From Megaustenia siamemsis (Eukaryota > Mollusca > Gastropoda > Stylommatophora > Ariophantidae): 64,000 nucleotides of DNA. Positions 21,590 through 33,505 of the stretch are shown here, piece by piece. Position numbers and translations under genes: made by a program. How positions within the stretch are numbered: position 1 is the stretch's first letter; each line of letters opens with the position of its first letter. The notes below the pieces were generated by a model. It did no database searches, had not been told where the DNA came from, and saw only the letters and a list, made by a program, of their open reading frames with translations. The stretch spans positions 102,512,064-102,576,063 of the forward strand of contig JAVIAB010000092.1 of the NCBI GenBank assembly GCA_032433765.1, in the 5' to 3' direction.

Positions 21590-21925
21590 CCTTGGTGATG
21601 TAAGCTTATCCGCACGGCTCGGAGACAAGGCGCCTGACAGCAACAGATCTAGAAGCTATCAACGACTCATAGCTGATAGCTTGCGCCAGTATAGGGTGAA
21701 CCATCCAGACCCTAATCCACCTCTAGAAACCGATCTAGCGTGGCCAATCGAGTAGAAATCGAAGAGGGAAGGCAATCTGGTGCCCAAAAATACCATGCTG
21801 AAGTCGGATGTGTTGGACCGAAAGTCACAAATATCACACTTAAACTACAAACCTCAACACAACGCATCTACGCCCATTTATCGTCCTTTTTAGGACGGTT
21901 GATGAAGAGGTCAATCCATTTCTTT
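21590..21925 (+). repeat. Dispersed repeat R1
   Basis: It shares two blocks with 39780-40085: a CATCCAGACCCTA block and a GTCGGATGTGTTGG block, ending near TTTTTAGGACGG. Poorer copies lie at 7760, 26745 and 29695. No coding domain or tRNA head is recognised; class unknown. Confidence 0.6.
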
Positions 21926-22560
21926 AGTAGTCGAGGGATGAACGCCAGAAAGAGAAAGATGTCACTGCTCTGTAGGTTTCATAAACTCAACGCCCACTTG
22001 TATTTCATAACTTAATCTCACATCACCATTAGTGCTATAAAATCATCCTCAACTTACATTATTTATGTGCCTTTATTTTATGAACAGGTGTCTCCATTAC
22101 ATATTACGTTTTAGATCAGTGAGCAATCGCATACATGAACTGGATGAAAATATTACCTTCTGAATTTCTGGGCTCACGTGCAGATTTTTCTGAACTATCG
22201 AAGAATGTCGTGGAATAGTGATGCCATGACGGCATACTTGTGTGAACAATCAATCATTCTCTACTTCCTTTATCTTAAAAATAAGTGTAGAAGCCATAAT
22301 AAAAGCAGAACAGAATACAAGTTTCAGCAGTAAAGTCCGATGTGAGGAAAGCTTATTAAACGAAATGTTTAAACATATTAACCAACCTTCTATTAATTAT
22401 GTGGATATTATATGTTCATGTTGCCGTTTAGCTTGTTATGTGACGTTTTGTATAAGTAAGTCATATTCTTAGTGTAATTTCAGTTTCTGAATAGAAAATA
22501 ACGACTATTATTATTATAAATTTGTAAGGAATCTTTTCAATAAAAATATAATAAGTGTAT
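21926..22560. other. Non-coding, no gene recognised
   Basis: AT-rich, with no supported frames or repeats. Confidence 0.4.
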
Positions 22561-22566
22561 GTGAGG

Positions 22567-22649
22567 GTTTTCAAATTTGGAGAGAAGTGAAAAATAAAAC
22601 ACACCCCTATTATCCTGTTTCACGTCTCTCCAAATTTGAAAACACTTTA
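22567..22649. repeat. Short inverted-repeat element, MITE-like
   Basis: TTTTCAAATTTGGAGAGA at about 22574-22591 is mirrored by TCTCTCCAAATTTGAAAA at about 22627-22644. The total length is about 80 bases. It could be a tiny MITE or a hairpin; no target duplication was confirmed. Confidence 0.55.
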
Positions 22650-23027
22650 AGAAAAAAAACTTTAAATAGATATTTGATGCCCTTTATGATTTTAAATCTC
22701 CAGTTGCGTCTTGGAGGTCTGGGACAACAACAGATATTTAATAGAGGTCTGTAGTAAAGAAAACAGTAAGAACTCATATTATAAATATTAACATATTTTA
22801 TCGAATCGTGACGGTTCTTGTATTAATTTTACACAGAAATAAACGATGTCTTCCGCAGCTTCCCCCACGAATTCGGTTTTATTAAGGTTCTAATGAAATA
22901 AGTGATAGAGCCATTATTTTGTTTATACTGAGACTAACTTAAGTGATTGATGATATATGAAATTAATATTTCGTGTATATGAGAATCATGGATAACATGG
23001 AAGGTCAGAAATGTTTCCTGCTGCAGA

Positions 23028-23346
23028 AGAAATGTAGTTGTGAAGAAGAAAGCAATGTAAATAACCAACGTGCTAAATGAAGAAATGTAGTTGTGAAGAA
23101 GAAAGCAATGTAAATAACCAACGTGCTAAATGAAGAAATGTAGTTGTGAAGAAGAAAGCAATGTAAATAACCAACGTGCTAAATGAAGAAATGTAGTTGT
23201 GAAGAAGAAAGCAATGTAAATAACCAACGTGCTAAATGAAGAAATGTAGTTGTGAAGAAGAAAGCAATGTAAATAACCAACGTGCTAAATGAAGAAATGT
23301 AGTTGTGAAGAAGAAAGCAATGTAAATAACCAACGTGCTAAATTAA
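23028..23346. repeat. 53-bp minisatellite, six copies
   Basis: AGAAATGTAGTTGTGAAG recurs every 53 bases from 23028. The units are identical by eye until the last, where ATGAAG becomes ATTAAG. Such homogeneity suggests recent expansion. Confidence 0.95.
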
Positions 23347-23476
23347 GAAATGTTATAACATCTCAGGATGCTTGTACTCTGATATTCTCCCCATAATATA
23401 GAGAACCTCCGAAGAGAACCGTAGTACAAGTTCACGAAGAAGGATGGAGGAAAAAATAAAGAAATGCTAATTTAAA

Positions 23477-23713
23477 ATGTTATTGACATTTTTGAGCCAT
23501 GTTAAAAGACACAACAGCCTACTAAAAGTAATATTGGAAGGAAAAATACAAGGTAAAAGAGGCAGAGGCAGACCAAGACTAACATGGACGAGTAACATCA
23601 AAAGATGGACAAGTCAATCTATGACAGCCTGCACCATCAAAGCAAGAAACAGAGTAGAATGGCGATCCATGGTAGCCAACCCTCGTTGCGGAGAAGGCAC
23701 TCGATGATGATGA
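23477..23713 (+). mobile_element. LINE-B 3' fragment
   Basis: The frame reads FLSHVKRHNSLLKVILEGK, GKRGRGRPRLTWTSNIKRW and RVEWRSMVANPRCGEGT, then a GATGATGATGA tail. It is the C-terminal segment of a non-LTR retrotransposon ORF2. Confidence 0.85.
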
Positions 23714-23719
23714 TCAGAA

Positions 23720-24400
23720 GAGTAATATTCTTTCCTTCCTCATTTGCCTTTCAGCTTTGAACGGATATACATGTTTGAGATCTTTTGCTCTTCTGTTGAT
23801 CTCTACTGCTGTTTTGTTCCCTAATGTGTGTGATATTTCAACTATTTTTTTCGTGATCGGCACTTGAGTCTGATGTTTTCGCGGCGTTTTTTTAAAGGCT
23901 TTTTTGTGTTGTGTCAAATGAGATTTTTGGGGCATGTTAAAAGACACTGCAACCTACTAAAAGTAATCTTGGAAGGGAAAATACAAGGTAAAAGAGACAG
24001 AGGCAGACCAAGACTAACATGGAAGAGTAACTTCAAAAGATGGACACGTCAGCCTATGACAACCTGCACCATCAAAGCAAGAGACAGAACAGAATGGCGC
24101 TCAATGGTATCCAACCTTCGATGCGGAGACGACACTTAATAATGATGTGTTGTGTATCGGTATTTCTGTCTTATCGCGTGGCCAGGCCATTTTATTTGTT
24201 GTTTCTTGATGTATTCAATTGCGGGTATTATTCCTAACTTTTTTTCTCAGTTCTTCATTTCTGATCTTATCTTTGAATCTGTTTCATGTCATTTGTCTAT
24301 TATTATTTTTTTTTTTTACATCGGCAGTGGTTATTTTCTTATTGTTCTTGAGTCTAGGGTCCCTGTCTGGCATTGGTAGCACAACGTTGGAATGAAGATT
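23720..24400 (-). mobile_element. LINE-F fragment, split by LINE-B
   Basis: On the minus strand 23935-23720 reads RRAKDLKHVYPFKAE-like C-terminal sequence. It resumes from about 24156 to 24400 with sequence matching the 37500-37800 copy (AACGTTGGAATGAAGATT...). The split is caused by the insertion at 23915-24145. Confidence 0.65.
23915..24145 (+). mobile_element. LINE-B 3' fragment nested in LINE-F
   Basis: It reads RFLGHVKRHCNLLKVILEGK, GKRDRGRPRLTW and TEWRSMVSNLRCGDDT, ending in TAATAATGA. TGTGTTGTGT at 23905-23914 and 24146-24155 is its target duplication. Confidence 0.85.
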
Positions 24401-25265
24401 GTATTGTAGAGTGCCCGCTTTGCCTCCTAATGATACCTAAAAAAGAAGGCAGTTAAAAAAAATCATTTATGTAGTAGAGAAATCCCTGAAATACTAGTGA
24501 AATGGGTCAAGATACAAGCCTCAAAGAAATTCAAAAGAGAAAGAGAGGGGAAAGAATTGGAAGCGAAATACAAGATGGGTTTAGGAAACAAAGGTTAAGT
24601 GAAAGACTGCAACCTTCAAAGATTAATGTGTCCGTATCTTATAAGTGTAATTATTGTGGAAGTACTTGATCATCATCAACACAAGGCAGGGCACAAGATG
24701 ATGATAATAAACCTGAACGAGAGCAACAACATTCAACGTGCAAGCAAGCGCTACTATTTTTATTCATTTTTAATTATCTAGTGAGTGTATGGTTTCTTTG
24801 CTTCGCTACAGTAGATTAGGCTCATTATGATGTCCATTTGCGAAGTATTGTTTTTTTTATTTTTTTTTATTTAACTAACGTTGCAGTGCTTTCTTTGTTC
24901 CCGCCTAAATACAATCTTCTGTGTTGTTGCTGTTACGCTTCATCATCTATGTGACGCACATACATGTTCACATTATTGTTTTGGGGGGACTTTTTTTTAT
25001 ATTATTGGATCGGGGAAAGAAAGTATTATCCTTTGAGGTGAGAGCTGCTTAGTATGTCGTGTAATGAAACCATCTTGCTTGCGAGGAAAACAAAAATAAA
25101 AATAATTCCTTTTATTGTCGGGTCACAACATGCATGCAGTGTATTGGATGGAAAGAGTTCGGGCTCATACAAAACTGTCGTAGTTTGGATCAGTGAGTCA
25201 TAGCTAATCAAGACCCAGTTCAACTTCCCCGTATGGATTTTGGATTTTAACAAATGGCTAATCAA
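24401..25265. other. Non-coding, no gene recognised
   Basis: A short stretch at about 24560-24660 reads RLQPSKINVSVSYKCNYCGS, perhaps a retroelement Cys motif, but it is too short to assign. The rest is AT-rich. Confidence 0.4.
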
Positions 25266-25274
25266 TCTGACCCA

Positions 25275-25445
25275 GCTATATCTTCTTCTTTCCTTCCTCA
25301 TTAGCCGTTCAGCGTCGAGGGGAGATATAATTTGTGATTTTTTGCTCTTCTGTTCGCCTCTGCTGCTGTTACGTTTCCTAGTGCTTCTAATTTTCCGTCA
25401 CTCCATCTTTTTCATGGTCGACTCTTGGGTTTAGTCGTCTCGCAA
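25275..25445 (-). mobile_element. LINE-F 3' fragment
   Basis: Same minus-strand terminal block as at 23720, 37330, 43520 and (plus strand) 49150: TTCCTCATT(T/A)GCC, then GAGGGGAGATATA and TTTGCTC. Confidence 0.7.
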
Positions 25446-26020
25446 CGCTTAGCATTAGAAAAAAAAAAAGCAATAAAGCAATAGAATAAAAAAAAGGCAA
25501 ATCCTCTATCCAAAGAATGTTGTGACGAATTGAAACGTATTGGGTCTAAGTAAAAAAAAGGTCACAGAATCAGAGTAAACTGCGGCACAACTCAACAACA
25601 GTTTGTGAGTGTTCATGTGTTTTTGTTTTTTTTTTTAATGTAAGGAATTTGTTACGAGATCCACGTTTTTAAAGTTATTTTTTTAAAGTGTGGGGTGCAT
25701 TGTAAAATTAGCTAAAATATTTTTCATGCTATAAACATTGTAGAAATAGAGTAACTTACTAAATACATATAACATGTAGGTAGAGAAAATAAATAATTTA
25801 AGATCACAAAGAAGAATGTATGTAGAGCCTATATCACTTCCTTATCTAGTGGACGACGCACAGCATCAATCTTCACAACGAACGCTAGCTAGCTACACAC
25901 TGCAGCGCCCTGTTTAGTCAAGTGTAAGAACGTGTCAGTGTGCCTCACTTAGCTTGTTGTAGTAGACGATTAACGACTTTCTCAGTATGTTCAGTCTTCC
26001 TTCCGAAATCGGATGTGAAT
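25446..26020. other. Non-coding, A/T-run rich
   Basis: Several A and T homopolymers; no supported gene or repeat family. Confidence 0.4.
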
Positions 26021-26024
26021 GGGG

Positions 26025-26350
26025 ATTGAGTGGTCTGGAGGTAAGACATCGACCAATAGACAGGAAGGTTACGGGTTCGAATCCTTGTTACAGTCGGTGG
26101 GGAATTTTTCACTTGAAACTCGTTTCTTCGTAGCTTTATCCCCAGGTCTCTGGGTAGTGAGATTCGATGTCTAGCCCTCTCTGGGTAGTGAGATTCGATG
26201 TCTAGCCCTCTCTGGGTAGTGAGATTCGATGTCTAGTCCTCTCTGGGTAGTGAGATTCGATGCCTAGTCCTCTTGAAAAGCTACGAAAAACAGCAGGTCC
26301 CGTGTGCACTCGCACACGTTAAAAACACGTGGCATTCGAAAAGAGTAGGT
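26025..26350 (+). mobile_element. SINE-2 copy with internal 31-bp expansion
   Basis: The tRNA-like head begins GAGTGGTCTGGAGGTAAGAC with box B GGTTCGAATCC. The 3' domain reads CACGTTAAAAACACGTGGC then GAAAAGAGTAGG, which resembles a domain I associate with molluscan SINEs. Four 31-base copies of CTCTGGGTAGTGAGATTCGA-type sequence lie at about 26152-26272. Confidence 0.75.
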
Positions 26351-28181
26351 TGTGGTTGTTGACGTAATGCCACGAGTTGATGCGGGCAGGTTGCCCTTTG
26401 ACTCGTTGATGTGGCGGGTCGTAATGGCTTTCTTGACATTCCCGGCTCTTACTGGAGAAGTTGGAGTTCGTCTATCCCAGGCTATACAGGGAAACTACTA
26501 GTCCAGCCCAGAGGTACTGCAATACTGGGGCTTCTATATCAGTAAGTCACCACTACAGTGAACACGGCTATCCTAGCTTCTGTAAGCCAGTCTATTTTGA
26601 CGCAGACTGTTACTGGTGGAGACCACTTGGAGGTAGAACTGCTAGGTCTTGGTCAACTGATGGTGCGCCGACCTTGCTATTGCGCCCGCAGGTCACAGGC
26701 GCTTCTGCTCCCCCAAAAGAGTAGGTCAAAGATGGCCGCTGTGGAGACAAGAATTATTAAGCAAATCTGCACATGCCGAAGACGGATGTGTTAGGCCTAA
26801 AAGTGCAAATATCACAGCCTTGCAACAAACTAGCGACACGACGCACCCACTCACTTGTAACGGGTGAAAATTTAGAAGAAGAGGATGTACATGATCGAAG
26901 ACTGCAACAAAACACACACACGAACGAAAAGTAATAAGAACATTACACACATCATTGTTGAAACACAAAATAATGTTGTGCCTGAATCAAAGTAACAGTA
27001 AATAAAACTATACACATCTTCAAATGTTTCTGTCTTCAATTGTTTAAGTTATTTTATTGCTGAAGAAAATATTGGAGAATACTTTTATATACTGTCCTGC
27101 TTATATTTGGGAATGATAGACATGAACAAATGTAATGTCTCGAAGACCCACAACGGTTTTATATCAACAAATACACGCTAACAATGATGATACTGCCTGT
27201 ATACATTTTGGCGTAGCAAGCAGAAACTACAACATGCAAAGACGAACTAGGTTCGTGTAAAACCAGCAAGCTACTGGAACATCAGTATGCTTAGACTTCA
27301 TCATCTATTGGATGTGACTGAATACCTATGGGTATACTGGAGTGCTGTGATGTGAACTCTAGCAACACAGTAATGAACAATATTTGCCCCGAGATGTGTT
27401 CGTTCGACACGAATTCACATTGAGTTGTGTGATAACAAGGTAATTTCAGATAGCGTTTGCCTGCACTTTGCTCGGAACACATCTTTAATTACTAGGAAAA
27501 ACCAAACAAAACACAAGAGATTCATGCCTCTTAAACAGGAGACAAGCTATTTTTTTTTTTATCTCGAGTTCGTTATCTGTGCCACCCTTTATTTTATTTC
27601 GTGCTTGACGTCACATCTGACAGTTCGTGCCGTCACCTAATCTATGCCATAAATATACAGTAACTACAAACACAATGTACAACCAATGAGAATCTAAAAT
27701 AATGTATTTAGAAATACCTAGAGGATGTGGATGCTATAAATAAATGATCTAAAGTTATCTAGTTAACATCTAATTAACCGTTGTCGGTTAACTCTTGGAA
27801 TTATCAGTAATGATAAAGATCTCGAGTTTGTTGCGATGGCATATGTTTAGATAAATGTAAGCTTGACAAGAGATTTGTGTTGAGTCATTCATCGAATGTT
27901 TAGTGGAGGGAACATATGGTTGATAAAAAGACATTTCAAGAATAATATCCATTTCGAATGAGAGAATGGTAAAACGTATGTACATTTCGGTCCAGCATTT
28001 GCGATTTCGGAACGAACTTTATTTAACATAATCAGAATACCAGCCAACTATGGCAACTATCGTTATTGTGTTTTTTTTTTTTAGCGAGGATACTGCCTAT
28101 TTAATGAAACTGTTAAGCTAAAGAGCAGAAACTCTTACTAGACGTGGAAGGAGGGACTTTTGATGACTAGATTCTCCATTG
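26351..28181. other. Non-coding; one weak R1 relic
   Basis: A diverged R1-like block (GACGGATGTGTTAGGCC) lies near 26775-26860. Otherwise no supported frame or repeat. Confidence 0.4.

Positions 28182-28255
<74 letters not shown>
28182..28255. repeat. (TA)n microsatellite
   Basis: About 36 uninterrupted TA units. Confidence 0.98.
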
Positions 28256-28256
<1 letters not shown>

Positions 28257-28258
<2 letters not shown>

Positions 28259-28330
28259 GGCCGCTTTGGTAGAGGACTAGACATCGAATCTCACTACCCA
28301 GAGGGGGCTAGTGTTCGAATCTATTCATAG
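28257..28330 (-). mobile_element. SINE-2 relic
   Basis: GACATCGAATCTCACTACCCAGAG on the plus strand (read in two short pieces) is the reverse complement of the SINE-2 body seen at 26152. It abuts the TA run. Confidence 0.45.
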
Positions 28331-28591
28331 TATATGGTCTTTGGTGCCTTGACGGACGGTTGGTAGCAATCATGATTTGTCAGTAGTTTGGTAATGTATT
28401 AGTGTTTACTGTTGGAATAACTGAGCAGCTTCTGTCATTGCTTTCTTTCTTTCTTTCTTTGATTCTGCTGTGCTTTTTACCAGTAGGCGTCGCAGGCTTG
28501 AGTCAATGGTGTATTTTTTTTTTTTATCAAGGGCACTTTCTGTACTTGGTACATCGTGATATTGTATTGTTTTATTATGTCGTAAATTCAT

Positions 28592-28986
28592 TCAATCTAT
28601 CTTCTTCTTGGTCTACCTCTAGATCTTGGTTGTTCCACTTTGTTGTTATAAGCTCAAGACGCTGGTGCTGAGGGGTTCATGCGCATTAAATGTTCAAACC
28701 ACTTTAATCTTTGTCTCTCTGTGTATTCGATGACTGGTAGAATACCAATGGTGTTTCTGGTTTCATCGTTCTTTACACGATCTATTCTTGTTGTGTTCAC
28801 AGCTTTTCTGAGGCATCTCATCTCACATGTTGTCAGTTTTCTTTCTTGATATTTAGTCAGAACCCATGCTTGACATTGAGTTTGGATAAAGATAGAGTTT
28901 ATCAAGTTCTTCTTTGTTTCCATTGAGATTCTGTCATTTGCTGAATCTGCCAGGTCGAGAGATCCAACCACAGAATGCAAGAACAA
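28592..28986 (-). mobile_element. LINE-E 3' fragment
   Basis: The minus frame reads CQAWVLTKYQERKLTTCEMR, RIDRVKNDETRNTIGI, EYTERQRLKWFEHLMRMNPS. The order matches the plus-strand copy at 34600-34760 (CYQCQTWALDTRTITKITSTEMK split by frames). Confidence 0.8.
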
Positions 28987-30190
28987 ATTGCAGTTGTGGT
29001 GTCTGACTTCATCGCCTTTCTTTTGCGTATTTTATCTACTTATTTTAACATCAACGCTTCGTCTAATGCTTCTGGACCTTTTTTTTTTTAAATTTGTGTT
29101 CCCATGTGCTACAACCTGTCGCCAAATTCTACCAATCCCATTCGCCGATAGAGAATTCTCTGACGGAAGTACTACAACGTTATATCTCAACACTGAACTG
29201 CCCTTGGGTATCTTTCCTACCATAAGTGCTCCATACAATCATAGTTTATAATATAATTAAAGCTACTTTACAATGATATATTAGGTGTTCCTGTTGAGTT
29301 TACTCCAGGGCACAGTGGCGGATTTTTCTTGGCCGATTCTGGCTACACCCCACACATGATGTCCAACTTGAACCGTCAATGTGGGTACGTTTAAATCATC
29401 TACCAATAATATCTGAGAACAATAAGGACAATAGGCCTAACAACATCTAGTCTCAAAGTGGTCAGCGTCTCATTGTTGAATGCTTACGTAAGAATAAGTG
29501 AGAATTTGGTCAATATTCTATCTCCATCTTTATGTAACGGACCTAGAAATAGACTACGGTAGACATCAGGCGGATTGACTACAGGTAACCAGCAATGAAA
29601 ATCACTAATTCAGACAATTCGAGCAGCACAAGAACGACAAATGATATAAACCACGACACCTTTTAGGTATCAGTGAAAGTGAAAAGAAGAAGAAGAACCA
29701 GCAATGTTATGCTGACGGCAAATGTGTTGGACCGAAAAGTGCATACATCGCAGTTTTTTATGTACACTATTCACAACGCATTTGCGTCCACCTATTTTTC
29801 CTTCTGTAGCAAACGATGAAGAGTAGTCATCGAAGAAGTGCAAGAAGAAAGATAATATGGACAATGGGGAAACATGATTAGACCACACAAATGTTGTCTA
29901 GATGTTGGTGATGTTGAATAGAAACATCGTGACTCTTGGCTCTGAGAAACTTGATGCTCAACATATTATTTTTTCTATAATTTGTGTAGCGCGATACAAT
30001 GCGAGTCGTGGCACGGTCTGATAACACTGATTGTCGAACACAGATAGTCTACAATGTATGTCCTATGTGCCGTCTTCGGTCCGAAGGACAATAGATAGAT
30101 TGAATTAAGACAGGCCGCCTTTCACATGTAATATGTCTCGTCAACCCGCCGTTAGAAACCAAGCTTTCATTCATTCATTTATTGTCTTCT
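28987..30190. other. Non-coding, with an R1 relic near 29695-29830
   Basis: An R1-like block (GCAAATGTGTTGGACCGAAAAG) is seen. A minus-strand frame at 29032-29238 (GRIWRQVVAHGNTNL) is not recognised. Confidence 0.45.
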
Positions 30191-30192
30191 TT

Positions 30193-30193
<1 letters not shown>

Positions 30194-30253
<60 letters not shown>

Positions 30254-30276
30254 GTCTGTCTGTCTGTCTGTCTGTA
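30194..30276. repeat. (CTGT)n microsatellite
   Basis: About 20 tetranucleotide units with one interruption (TGTGTC). Confidence 0.97.
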
Positions 30277-30555
30277 CTGCATATCTTTAACTTCAGACCA
30301 CCAATGTAATCAACGTTTGACATTCTTTGCTAAACAACCCTAGAAGTTCTACATTTTTCTAAGGCCATCGTCACCATTCGTCACAGAATTCAGCTGTCAC
30401 TTCCATCGTCATGTAATTTAAGAAGTACACTGTTTAAATATTTTAATAATTGCCACTTTTATGTATCCTCTTTATTTTTGAATTTGCAATTATCTTCATT
30501 TCATCGGAATATTCTAGTTGCAACTTTTCTTCAATACCGAATCCACGTTATCTCG

Positions 30556-30558
<3 letters not shown>

Positions 30559-30604
<46 letters not shown>

Positions 30605-30640
30605 ACTCTCTCTCTCTTTCACTCTCTCTCTCTCTCTCTC
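30559..30640. repeat. (TC)n microsatellite with TTTCAC interruptions
   Basis: Long CT run with two CTTTCAC breaks. It produces the spurious Leu/Ser frames here. Confidence 0.97.
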
Positions 30641-30732
30641 TGTGCATGTGTGTCTCGAATTCTCCCTCTTGCTCATGGGCTCTTTAGTTGTTGCATATAC
30701 TCCGTTTTGTGTTTGTTTTGAGGATTCAGATT

Positions 30733-30979
30733 AAGTAGAAAAGTAAAGTGCCCCATCACGCCAAGTGGCGTATGGAGAATAAGGTGTTAGTGACCATAAT
30801 TTTTATAGACCTTCGGCACATGATTTTTGGGGTAATGTGGTCGGTATTACGCCCGTGCCGCTTTACTTTCCCAGAAAAAAAATTCGGTACCCATTTAAGG
30901 CTGGGTGAACCCGGAAGCCATCGCTTGGGATCGAACCCTACCTCTTGTCTTTTGTAGCCCAGTTCACTAACCACTGAGC
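30733..30979 (-). mobile_element. SINE-1 copy, 5'-truncated
   Basis: It has the usual tail and body, but the minus-strand head lacks its first dozen bases. AGGATTCAGATT at 30721-30732 and 30980-30991 is the target duplication, so the truncation happened at insertion. Confidence 0.92.
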
Positions 30980-31194
30980 AGGATTCAGATTCACTCACGG
31001 TTATATGAGCTCGATCATCTTAGAGGTTCTGCAATGATAGGTCTTTTATATAAACAAAACTCACTGCGAGGACAACAGCAATCCTAACTTTGTAGCCAGC
31101 CTGTTTGTATGCGATGTCTTTCCAGTGAGCACCTAGGGAAGTGATCTATGAGATGAAGCAAGGTCTTGAGCTGCACTTGGCCACTGACATAACC

Positions 31195-31450
31195 GGTGCG
31201 GGGACTGATTGGTCTCGAGGCAAGACACCGGCTTAGAGACAGAGTGTTTGTGGGTTCAAATCCCGGCTGCACAAGTTGGGATTTTTATTTATGATTTCTC
31301 TCTGCGGCAACCACCCCTGGTCTCAGCAGCGAGGCCCGGCTTGAAACGTCAATTACTCATCGACGGAAAAAAAATATGAATACCTCCGAAGACGGAGTTA
31401 TCTGCTTTTACGGCGAGGGACCCTTGTGCACACGGTTGCCAGGGAAAAAT
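31195..31450 (+). mobile_element. SINE-2-like copy
   Basis: The head reads GGGACTGATTGGTCTCGAGG with box B GGTTCAAATCC. Later it has CCTGGTCTCAGCAGCGAG and TGTGCACACGG. Diverged from the 26025 and 63434 copies. Confidence 0.6.
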
Positions 31451-32505
31451 AGATTATCACGCAAAATTCAGTTCCTAGTTCCCAAGTACTTTGTCAGGAG
31501 TAAAAGCTGGCGAACGCAAAAAAAAAATAATAATAATAAATAACAAGTGCAACCACATATCTCTTATCTTGTCTTCCCCTTTACATAATAATGATAAAAA
31601 TTATATTTTAATTTTTACCAGGCAGTGGCATACAGACTACTCTGATGATTCTCATGACTTTTTTATGTGTTCACCTTGAGACCTACGGCACATTTATATC
31701 GCCCGTCTACAAATGTATTGAATAGTCTCACCTTAAATCACACACTGAAATCAGGGGTCGCTGAAAGACACCAAAGAAAAAAAAATGCACGATCCCTCCA
31801 CATGAGATTCAAATCCGGTAACCTTGAAGCATGGGGCGAGCAGCTTAACCCTAAAACGATCTCCTACCTCTTTATTGATCTACAGTTTCTACATTTTTCT
31901 ATCTACCATACACGTGCATGTAAAGACCGTGCTGGTCACAATGAAACAAGCAATCTGAATAATTAATCAACTTTACTAGGCATAGGCGTAAACGAGGAGG
32001 AGACGATCGGGGTTTTTGAGGGTAGGAAAGAGAGAAAGAAATTTTAAGGGGTTAAAAAGTGGTCAATCTTAAAGTTGTTTTTCTTTTCTTTATTTATTTT
32101 CATATATATATATATAATCATCATCATCACATAGCATCATTGTTATTGCATCCGAACATTCTGTTTCTAATTTTTATTTGAAGGCGATTTTAATGTTGAT
32201 TTTGCCTAATTCATAGACTACATCATTTTGTTGGAGTCCGATGTCTTTTTTTTCGAATGTCTTCGTTTTTGTTGTAGCATCTCCTTTATCTATCTACAGC
32301 TACTAGTGCTTTTTTTACTTCTACTACTACAGCTGCTACTAACACTGCTACTACTAATACTGCTACTACTTTCACTTCTACTACTGTTGATGTTGCTGCT
32401 AAATTAATATAATTATATAGTTTCTTGGTGTTCTTTACCTACTAACATAATTATCAGTATAGCTTCTCAGTTTATCCTCTCTTATATTTTTGTTACTGTG
32501 ATAAA
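31451..32505. other. Non-coding with short microsatellites
   Basis: A CTACTA/GCTACT triplet-rich stretch lies at about 32290-32400 and a short TA run near 32103. No supported gene. Confidence 0.5.
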
Positions 32506-32509
32506 TTCT

Positions 32510-33505
32510 CAGCGTAACCTCAGTTTACTATAGTTTTATATCTGGTAGCACAATTCACAGCGTAACCTCAGTTTACTATAGTCTTATATCTGGTAACACA
32601 ATTCTCAGCGTAACCTCAGTTTCTATATATCTATCTATTGACCTTTCGAGCCTTAACCGGCCTATAGGGCGTAGACCAAGATACACCTTCTCCTATCTGA
32701 ATTTTTTGTTCTAGCAGTTTTCATTTAAATATATTTTATCAAATCTCGCCATCTATCTCTGTTCTGTGCAAGCAGTTCTATCTCATTGAGGGAGACGATT
32801 CCTGCTGCTCTTGCCTCTCTCATGAATGTTCTTCTCAGTGTCTCCCTGGGTCTTTCTCTTTTTCTCTTACCTGTTGTTTCCCATATGAGGGCTTGCTTTG
32901 CTATTCGGTTGTTATTATCTCTTCTCATGACATATGTTCAACATATGACCATCGTCTTTTCTTTATTACTGAAGATATTCAGTAATTTTCATTACTGTAT
33001 TAAATTTCATTCAGTTCTGAGAACCTCAGTTTACTATAGTTTTATATCTGGTAACACAATTCTCAGCGTAACCTCAGTTTACTATAGTTTTATATCTGGT
33101 AACACAATTCTCAGCGTAACCTCAGTTTACTATAGTTTTATATCTGGTAACACAATTCTCAGCGTAACCTCAGTTTACTATAGTTTTATATCTAGTAGCA
33201 CAATTCTCAGCGTAACCTCAGTTTAATATAGTTTTATATCTGGTAGCAGAATTCTCAGCGTAACCTCAGTTTAATATAGTTTTATATCTGGTAGCAGAAT
33301 TCTCAGCGTAACCTCAGTTTACTATAGTTTTATATCTGGTAGCACAATTCTCAGCGTAACCTCAGTTTACTATAGTTTTATATCTGGTAACATAATTCTC
33401 AGCGTAACCTCAGTTTACTATAGTTTTATATCTGGTAACAAAATTCTCAGCGTAACCTCAGTTTACTATAGTTTTATATCTGGTAACAAAATTCTCAGCG
33501 TGATG
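32510..33505. repeat. 48-bp minisatellite split by a LINE
   Basis: The unit CCTCAGTTTACTATAGTTTT... recurs every 48 bases: about three units at 32510-32622 and about ten at 33022-33505. Point differences are few (AACA/AGCA, TAC/TAA). Because 48 is a multiple of three it yields a repeated peptide (ISGNTILSV) by chance. Confidence 0.93.
32623..33021 (-). mobile_element. LINE-D 3' fragment inside the 48-bp array
   Basis: The minus frame reads RRDNNNRIAKQALIWETTGK, GKRKRERPRETLRRTF and LLAQNRDRWRDLI, a non-LTR ORF2 C-terminus. AACCTCAGTTT at 32612-32622 and 33022-33032 is the duplicated target, itself part of the array unit. Confidence 0.82.

Noticed and set aside
23028..23346. CRISPR-like regular repeat
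   Set aside because: The 53-bp units are contiguous with no unique spacers, and the window is eukaryotic.
30450..30734. Leu/Ser-rich open frames
   Set aside because: Translation of a (TC)n microsatellite in three frames.
32786..33226. Repetitive 146-residue frame (ISGNTILSV repeats)
   Set aside because: A by-product of the 48-bp minisatellite, whose period is a multiple of three; it begins inside an antisense LINE.
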